Positions 5,629 to 5,952 of a stretch of 5,952 nucleotides of DNA are shown in pieces. Numbering within the stretch: position 1 is the stretch's first letter; each line of letters opens with the position of its first letter. Source of the DNA: Spirochaetaceae bacterium (GTDB lineage Bacteria; Spirochaetota; Spirochaetia; DSM-27196; PWMO01); assembly GCA_003558175.1 (NCBI GenBank), contig PWMO01000004.1, positions 1-5,952 of the forward strand, written 5' to 3'. The translations under genes were made by a program, and so were the position numbers. The notes below the pieces were generated by a model. It saw only the letters and a program-made list of their open reading frames with translations. It had not been told where the DNA came from and ran no database searches.

Positions 5629-5952
5629 ATGAGTTCAACTACTGAAGCTGCGATCAGAACGCATTGGACCAAGCCCCCGTTCGTCCGTTCACCGTGGTTG
5701 CGGTGGGGCATCAACATCGCCGTTCTAGCCTACGTGCTGGTTGCGGTGCGCACTTTTGACATAAATATCGAACGAATCATAGTCGGTTTGGAGCGCGGCT
5801 ATCAGATTCTGCTCGCGTTCTTCCGTCCGGACTTTGCTTCACGCGGTCGGTGGATCCTGAGAGGCGTGCTTGAGAGTCTCACAATGACTCTAACGGCGAC
5901 CACCGCTGGGGTTTCGCTTTCCGTTCTGATTACGCTCGGCGCCGCACGCAAC
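5629..5952 (+). CDS. phnE: Phosphonate-type ABC transporter permease, N-terminal part (3' partial)
   Basis: The first 108 residues of an inner-membrane permease; the frame is open to the window end. After a polar N-terminus (MSSTTEAAIRTHWTKPP) there is a membrane segment at about residues 26-43 (WGINIAVLAYVLVAVRTF). A periplasmic-type stretch with FFRPDFASRGRW follows, then the start of the transport domain (VLESLTMTLTATTAGVSLSVLITLGAARN). The FxPDF, L-E-S-L-x-M-T and final AARN patterns are typical of PhnE proteins as I know them, where P-L-x-x-L-A-A-R-N is common. The EAA loop that contacts PhnC would lie beyond the window. ATG 5629 follows GAGG (5618-5621), which overlaps the phnC stop. 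Immediate succession to phnC supports an ABC operon. No phnD binding-protein gene lies between them. Confidence 0.88.
   Translation, partial: MSSTTEAAIRTHWTKPPFVRSPWLRWGINIAVLAYVLVAVRTFDINIERIIVGLERGYQILLAFFRPDFASRGRWILRGVLESLTMTLTATTAGVSLSVLITLGAARN

Noticed and set aside
1..5952. CRISPR arrays, tRNA or rRNA genes, insertion sequences, phage or toxin-antitoxin genes.
   Set aside because: I found no direct-repeat arrays, tRNA-like cloverleaf sequence, transposase motifs or terminal inverted repeats by reading the window.

Overview
The window is a slice of a moderately GC-rich bacterial genome with all recognisable genes on the + strand. It carries two transcription units. The organism cannot be named from the sequence. 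The bacterial PTS, tightly packed genes with several GTG starts, and an HPr of the 'NLTRN' long-loop type suggest a non-enterobacterial lineage. Spirochaetota or Chloroflexota would be my guess, but this is a weak inference.

Region 1 (1-4542) is the end of a PTS operon. It opens inside a glucitol/sorbitol-type enzyme IIA gene (SrlB/GutB-like, 5' end missing). Next comes an NAD(P)-binding oxidoreductase with a C-terminal SAF domain (COG4091 type, called 'predicted homoserine dehydrogenase' in databases but not biochemically assigned by this sequence). Then come HPr (ptsH), enzyme I (ptsI) and two small uncharacterised genes. From ptsH onward the genes are 4 nt apart or overlap (GTGA, TGATG, TGATG), so they are very probably co-transcribed and translationally coupled. 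Enzyme I takes phosphate from PEP and passes it to HPr, then IIA, then the IIB/IIC components presumably encoded upstream. The oxidoreductase probably acts on the carbohydrate imported, or on a product of it. A probable intrinsic terminator lies across the last stop codon.

Region 2 (4560-5952) starts with a strong sigma-70-like promoter (TTGACA, 17 bp, TGC-TACCAT) that abuts the terminator. It is followed by a leader of about 190 nt with two sizeable inverted repeats and an anti-Shine-Dalgarno tract. The leader precedes a phosphonate-type ABC transporter: a complete PhnC-like ATPase, then the N-terminal part of a PhnE-like permease cut by the window edge. No binding-protein gene (phnD) lies between them. 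Codon use is visibly less GC-biased than in region 1, so this unit may have a different history.

Nothing here is a clearly new defence or mobile system. The items most worth a second look are the structured phnC leader, the unassigned COG4091 enzyme wired into a PTS operon that carries its own HPr and EI, and the two coupled small genes after ptsI.
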